From: Paraplanobispora takensis
GTDB lineage: Bacteria; Actinomycetota; Actinomycetes; Streptosporangiales; Streptosporangiaceae
Length of the DNA: 64,000 nt
Assembly (NCBI RefSeq): GCF_016863195.1
Contig: NZ_BOOK01000010.1
Location: 124,001 to 188,000 of the forward strand
Direction of reading: 5' to 3'
Positions 60,427-64,000 of the stretch are shown one piece after another. A program made the translations under genes and the position numbers. A model generated the notes under the pieces. It was not told the origin of the DNA. It worked only from the letters and a program-made list of their open reading frames with translations, and ran no database searches. The first letter of the stretch is position 1. Every line of letters starts with the position of its first letter.

Positions 60427-61884
60427 ATGGAAGGCAAGCGCAGCCACGTCGTGGTCGTCGGCGGCGGGATCGCCGGACTGGCCGCCGCCTGGTACCTGCG
60501 GCAGGGCGATGAGAGCGTCCGGGTGACCGTCCTGGACGGCGCCGGCCGGATCGGCGGCAAACTCCACGCCAGTGAGGTTGCGGGCGTCCCCGCCGACGCC
60601 GGAGCCGAGGCGATGCTCGCACGGCGGCCCGAGGGCAAGGACCTGGCCAGGGCGGTGGGACTGGGAGAGGAGCTGCGCCATCCCGGCGCCTCCCAGGCGA
60701 GCATCCTGACCAGGGGCACCCTGCGGCCCATGCCCAGGGGACAGGTCATGGGCGTGCCCTCCGACCTGGCCGCGCTGGCCTCCTCGGGCATCCTCAGCCC
60801 CGGCGGCCTGTCGCGCGTGCCGCTGGACCAGATCCTCCCGGCCACGCTCATCACCACCGACGTCTCGGTGGCGGCCTACGTGCGCGCCCGGATGGGCGGC
60901 GAGGTGGTGGACCGGCTGATCGAGCCGATGCTGGGCGGCGTCTACGCCGGCCGGGCCGAGGCGCTCTCCCTGGATGCGACCATGCCGCGGATCGCCGCCG
61001 CGGCCCGTGCCGAACGCTCCCTGCTCTCCTCCGCCCGGAAGATCGCCGCGGAGGCGCCCAAGGACGCCGGGCCCGTCTTCGCCACCCTGCGGCGCGGCAT
61101 GGGGAGCCTGCCCGAGGCCGTGGCCGCCGCCTCCGGCGCGGAGATCAGGACCAGGGTGATGGTCCGCGAGATGCGCCGCACCGAGCACGGATGGCGGCTG
61201 ATCGCCGGGCCGGTGCCCGAGCCGGAGGTCATCGAGGCGGACGCGGTGGTCGTCGCCGTGCCCGCCCCCGCGGCCGGCCGGCTGCTGGCCGATGAGGTGC
61301 CCGCGGCGGCGGCCGAGCTGAACCGGATCGAGTACGCCAGCATGGCGGTCGTGACGCTCGCCTACCCGCGCGCGGCCTTCCCCGCGCTTCCGGCCGGCAG
61401 CGGCTACCTGGTCCCGCCCGTCGACGGGCGCGCGATCAAGGCCGCCACCTTCAGCTCGCTCAAGTGGCCGCACCTGGCCGAGGCCGATCCCGACCTGGTC
61501 GTGCTGCGCTGCTCGATCGGCCGGATCGGCGAGGAGACGCTGCTCCAGCGCGACGACGCCGAGCTGGTCGCCCTGGCCATGGCCGAGATGGCCGAGGTGG
61601 CCGGCGTGCGCGGGCTGCCCCGCGACTCGCGGGTGACCCGCTGGGGAGGCTCCCTGCCGCAGTACAACGTGGGCCACCTCGACCGGATCGCCCGCGTCCG
61701 CGCCGCGGTCGCCGCCCAGCCGGGCCTGGCCGTGTGCGGCGCCGCCTACGACGGCCTGGGCGTCCCCGCCTGCATCGCCACCGCCCGTACGGCGGCGGCC
61801 CGGATCCTGGACCACCTGGATCCCGCGAGACAATGGCACAGGAAAGCCGATTCCGATTCAGCTGATTCGCTGGCGAAAGGGTGA
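60427..61884 (+). CDS. hemY: coproporphyrinogen III oxidase, HemY/CgoX type
   Basis: The 485-residue FAD enzyme has the dinucleotide-binding [16 protein letters not shown] (8-23) and GRIGGKL (about 41-47) of the HemY family, plus the C-terminal [15 protein letters not shown] segment. In Gram-positive bacteria this enzyme oxidises coproporphyrinogen III to coproporphyrin III, and is now called CgoX; older annotation says protoporphyrinogen oxidase. The gene overlaps chdC (GTGA), which encodes the last step. The ferrochelatase gene is not in the window. Confidence 0.94.
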   Translation: MEGKRSHVVVVGGGIAGLAAAWYLRQGDESVRVTVLDGAGRIGGKLHASEVAGVPADAGAEAMLARRPEGKDLARAVGLGEELRHPGASQASILTRGTLRPMPRGQVMGVPSDLAALASSGILSPGGLSRVPLDQILPATLITTDVSVAAYVRARMGGEVVDRLIEPMLGGVYAGRAEALSLDATMPRIAAAARAERSLLSSARKIAAEAPKDAGPVFATLRRGMGSLPEAVAAASGAEIRTRVMVREMRRTEHGWRLIAGPVPEPEVIEADAVVVAVPAPAAGRLLADEVPAAAAELNRIEYASMAVVTLAYPRAAFPALPAGSGYLVPPVDGRAIKAATFSSLKWPHLAEADPDLVVLRCSIGRIGEETLLQRDDAELVALAMAEMAEVAGVRGLPRDSRVTRWGGSLPQYNVGHLDRIARVRAAVAAQPGLAVCGAAYDGLGVPACIATARTAAARILDHLDPARQWHRKADSDSADSLAKG

Positions 61885-62588
61885 GGACGACGGACGCGAA
61901 CCCGCGGCCCAAGGCGCGTGACCTGAACCAGGTCATCCGCTACACGATGTGGTCGGTCTTCAAGCTGCGTGACAACTGCCCGGGCAACCGGGAGGGGCTG
62001 GCCGACGAGGTCGAGGACCTCCTGACCCAGCTGGCCGAGAAGGACGTCGTCACCCGCGGCCTGTACGACGTGGCCGGCTTCCGCGCCGACGCCGACTTCA
62101 TGCTCTGGTGGCACGCGCCGACGGCGGAGGACCTCCAGGAGGCCTACTCCCGCTTCCGCCGCACCGGCCTGGGCCGGCTGACCGAGCCGGTCTGGTCGGC
62201 GATGGCGCTGCACCGCCCGGCGGAGTTCAACAAGTCGCACATCCCGGCCTTCCTGGCCGAGGAGGAGCCCCGCGGCTACGTGAGCGTCTACCCGTTCGTC
62301 CGCTCCCTGGAGTGGTACCTCCTGGACGACGCCGACCGCCGCCGGATGCTCGCCGAGCACGGCATGATGGCCCGCGACTACCCCGACGTGCGGGCCAACA
62401 CGGTCGCCTGCTTCGCTCTGAACGACTATGAGTGGATGCTCGCCTTCGAGGCCGACGAGCTGCACCGCATCGTCGACCTCATGCGCACCCTGCGCGGGGC
62501 CGAGGCCCGGCGACACACCCGGGAGGAGATTCCCTTCTACACCGGAATCCGCAAGCCCGTACGGGAGCTCGTCGCCGTTCTGCCGTGA
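61881..62588 (+). CDS. chdC: coproheme decarboxylase
   Basis: ChdC (HemQ) decarboxylates iron-coproporphyrin III twice to give heme b, using peroxide. The 235-residue protein of the chlorite dismutase family has the catalytic tyrosine in YPFVRS (Tyr137) and the proximal heme His160 ([15 protein letters not shown]), with the 23-residue spacing I recall for actinobacterial ChdC. The start GTG overlaps the hemY stop, so the last two enzymes are made together. Its length is normal. Confidence 0.95.
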   Translation: MRTTDANPRPKARDLNQVIRYTMWSVFKLRDNCPGNREGLADEVEDLLTQLAEKDVVTRGLYDVAGFRADADFMLWWHAPTAEDLQEAYSRFRRTGLGRLTEPVWSAMALHRPAEFNKSHIPAFLAEEEPRGYVSVYPFVRSLEWYLLDDADRRRMLAEHGMMARDYPDVRANTVACFALNDYEWMLAFEADELHRIVDLMRTLRGAEARRHTREEIPFYTGIRKPVRELVAVLP

Positions 62589-62665
62589 CGACCTGCGCGA
62601 AAACCCCGGCGCCGCGTCAAATGTTTGCCATACTCAGGGAAAATCACCTGTCTGCGAGGCGAGCG

Positions 62666-63343
62666 GTGACGAGGGGCGAAGGTTTGGCGCGTTCCAGGCG
62701 GCACAGGGGCACCCGGCGCAAGAAGACGCGGCCGTGGGTGTTCGAGGCGTCGGTGGGGGCCGCGGCGGTGGCGGTCGCGGCACTCGTCGGCGGGTCGGTG
62801 TTCGGCGCCGATCCGGTGACGGGCGGCACCGTGGCCGTGGGGGCCTCCCCCCGGCAGGACGGCCCGGCGCAGGGGCCCGCCGGTCCCTCCGGAGCGGCCG
62901 GGGGAGTCCCCACGGCCTCCGGCGACACCGCGTCCGAGGTGTCCGGCGGCGACGCGCCCACGGGCGGAGCCGCCGGCGGCGACGAGCGGCGGGAGGGCCA
63001 GTCGGCCCGGGAGAGCAAGGCGTCGGGGCCGTCCCGGCACACCGACGCCAAGGCGGTGGCCTACTTCCAGCGCAACAGGTCGGCCAAGCGGATCAAGGAC
63101 ATCCGCACGGTCGGCGGCTATCTCCGGATATATACGGACATGCCGGAGTCGGCGGACAACTCCGAGCAGGCGCTGGAGCTGTGCGAGACCGGCCGCGAAT
63201 ATCTCGTCGAGGAACTCGGCGTGGAGAACCCCGTGATCTTCGTTCAGGCGGAGTTCGGCGAGAACGGCAACCCCATCCTGGCCAACGTGCTGGGTCCCGA
63301 CGACTCCACCTGCAAGGTCACCCACCCCGAGCCGGGAGAGTGA
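62666..63343 (+). CDS. exported or membrane-anchored hypothetical protein
   Basis: The ~225-residue protein has a basic N-terminus (RSRRHRGTRRKK), one hydrophobic segment (WVFEASVGAAAVAVAALVGG), a Gly/Ser/Ala/Asp-rich linker (about 52-125), and a compact C-terminal domain (about 128-220) with two Cys that could pair. I recognise no family. The C-terminal domain (YLRIYTDMPESADNSEQALELCE) resembles small secreted actinobacterial proteins. Start choice between GTG 62666 and ATG 62621 is unclear. It follows chdC by about 75 bases. Confidence 0.65.
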   Translation: MTRGEGLARSRRHRGTRRKKTRPWVFEASVGAAAVAVAALVGGSVFGADPVTGGTVAVGASPRQDGPAQGPAGPSGAAGGVPTASGDTASEVSGGDAPTGGAAGGDERREGQSARESKASGPSRHTDAKAVAYFQRNRSAKRIKDIRTVGGYLRIYTDMPESADNSEQALELCETGREYLVEELGVENPVIFVQAEFGENGNPILANVLGPDDSTCKVTHPEPGE

Positions 63344-63415
63344 CCGGCTCCCCGGGAAAGCGGCCGCTCCCGGCGGGCTGCCGGAGCGGACGGTCCTGTG
63401 GAGCGTTCCGGGAGT

Positions 63416-63514
63416 TCACCTCACGCGGACGCGGGTCTTCCCGCACAACGTGCAGCGCTGAGTGATCACCCTGCCGATGGTCTCGATGATCTCCCACCGG
63501 TGCCGGAGATGCAC
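63416..63514 (-). CDS. 32-residue protein with CxxCGK motif
   Basis: A short frame starts at GTG 63514-63512 with AGGAG (63524-63520) five bases upstream and encodes a basic peptide ending RCTLCGKTRVRVR. The first half is helical (HRWEIIETIGRVIT). Two Cys in CxxC suggest half a zinc knuckle, needing a dimer to hold metal. The good ribosome-binding site and protein-like composition support it. I know of similarly built tiny actinobacterial proteins but cannot name a family. Confidence 0.5.
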   Translation of the reverse strand: MHLRHRWEIIETIGRVITQRCTLCGKTRVRVR

Positions 63515-63682
63515 GGGGACTCCTCGAAAGAAAGATCACGTTGCGGAGGGGATCGCGCACCGTATGTGATGAACTCTACTCGCGAGGGCTTCCCCGTCGC
63601 GGAGGTCGCGGAATGTCCCCGTGGTCGCGGATGCGGGCGTCCCGCCGGGGACCGGTGGGACCGGCGGGACGCTGTCCGGCGG

Positions 63683-64000
63683 TCAGCCGGCGGGCTCCAG
63701 CCTCAGCGACACCGAGTTGATGCAGTAGCGGTCGTCGGTGGGAGTGGCGTAGCCCTCGCCGTGGAAGACGTGACCGAGGTGGGAGTCGCAGCGGGCGCAG
63801 CGGACCTCGACGCGGACCATCCCCAGGGAGCGGTCCTCGATCAGGGTGACCGCGTCCGAGGAGGACGGTTCGTAGAAGCTGGGCCAGCCGCAGTGGCTGT
63901 CGAACTTGGTCTCCGACCGGAACAGCTCCGTCCCGCAGGCGCGGCAGCTGTAGACGCCCACGGTCTTGGTGTCGACGTACTCCCCGGTGAAGGGGCGCTC
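63683..64000 (-). CDS. msrB: peptide-methionine (R)-S-oxide reductase, 5' end outside window
   Basis: The visible 105 C-terminal residues match MsrB, which reduces methionine-R-sulfoxide. The zinc-binding CRACG and CARCD pairs, [20 protein letters not shown] and the catalytic cysteine in RYCINSVSL are present. The frame stays open to the window edge ([13 protein letters not shown] before VGVYSC), so the start lies beyond base 64000. The GTG at 63961 is internal, not the start. Confidence 0.95.
   Translation of the reverse strand, partial: ERPFTGEYVDTKTVGVYSCRACGTELFRSETKFDSHCGWPSFYEPSSSDAVTLIEDRSLGMVRVEVRCARCDSHLGHVFHGEGYATPTDDRYCINSVSLRLEPAG

Noticed and set aside
63318-63560. 80-codon minus-strand frame across the intergenic region before msrB
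   Set aside because: It is in a different frame from the well-signalled 32-residue gene and has shadow-like Arg/Pro-rich composition.

Overview
The window is high-GC actinobacterial chromosome, with GTG starts, many GTGA/ATGA stop-start overlaps, F420 enzymes and a BTAD/AfsR-type regulator. Gene content and order (dut - DUF3710 - OB-fold - DUF3159 - TrkA pair, aconitase, xylFGH/ROK, dxs, fadAB, RNase D/DUF3000/hemE/hemY/chdC) recall the conserved core of Streptomyces-like chromosomes. A Streptosporangiales-type organism fits best, but that is inference from recall, not a database search. I see no rRNA, tRNA, CRISPR array, integrase or insertion sequence.

Layout. 0.5-9.6 kb: AI-2E-type permease, PaaI-like thioesterase, dUTPase, DUF3710, OB-fold and DUF3159 proteins, two overlapping TrkA/RCK genes divergent from an APC permease, and an Fe-S RNA uridine methyltransferase. 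9.7-18.3 kb: a secreted GH18-like protein, an F420-dependent oxidoreductase, a coupled Hen1-Pnkp RNA repair operon, a sugar/H+ symporter and a Mug-type DNA glycosylase. 18.4-24.8 kb: a PadR regulator with a DUF1707 membrane protein carrying a Trp-rich 11-residue repeat, a membrane metal-dependent hydrolase, aconitase behind a DtxR-type iron box and two MarR-like palindromes, and a 5'-truncated TauE gene. 25-32.4 kb: xylose-type ABC operon with ROK regulator, a zinc metallopeptidase and dxs. 32.4-41.7 kb: DedA protein, FAD monooxygenase divergent from a GntR-TetR fusion regulator, APC permease, acyltransferase, and a fatty acid beta-oxidation pair. 41.8-51.3 kb: a LacI regulator and a three-gene catabolic operon (Gfo/Idh, DUF993, sugar isomerase). 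They carry matching LacI-type palindromes but are separated by a repeat-rich AfsR-like/P450/ferredoxin block. 51.6-55.5 kb: two-TM K+ channel, small membrane protein, and a ROK/SemiSWEET/HAD group. 55.6-64 kb: RNase D-DUF3000, then the coproporphyrin-dependent heme genes hemE, hemY(cgoX) and chdC, with DUF4349, hypotheticals and a partial msrB at the edge.

How genes work together. Hen1 and Pnkp are translationally linked and form a known RNA repair system. HemE, CgoX and ChdC cover three steps of the Gram-positive heme route. XylFGH and the ROK protein form a sugar uptake and control unit. The LacI protein probably controls the Gfo/Idh operon 9 kb away. The most unusual sequence features are the micro-repeats around the AfsR/P450/ferredoxin block, the start-codon hairpin before the sugar isomerase, the double-headed GntR-TetR regulator with three palindromes in its promoter region, a 42-bp tandem repeat that multiplies a ribosome-binding site and start codon before the HAD gene, and a G-U-rich hairpin in a gene-free region.
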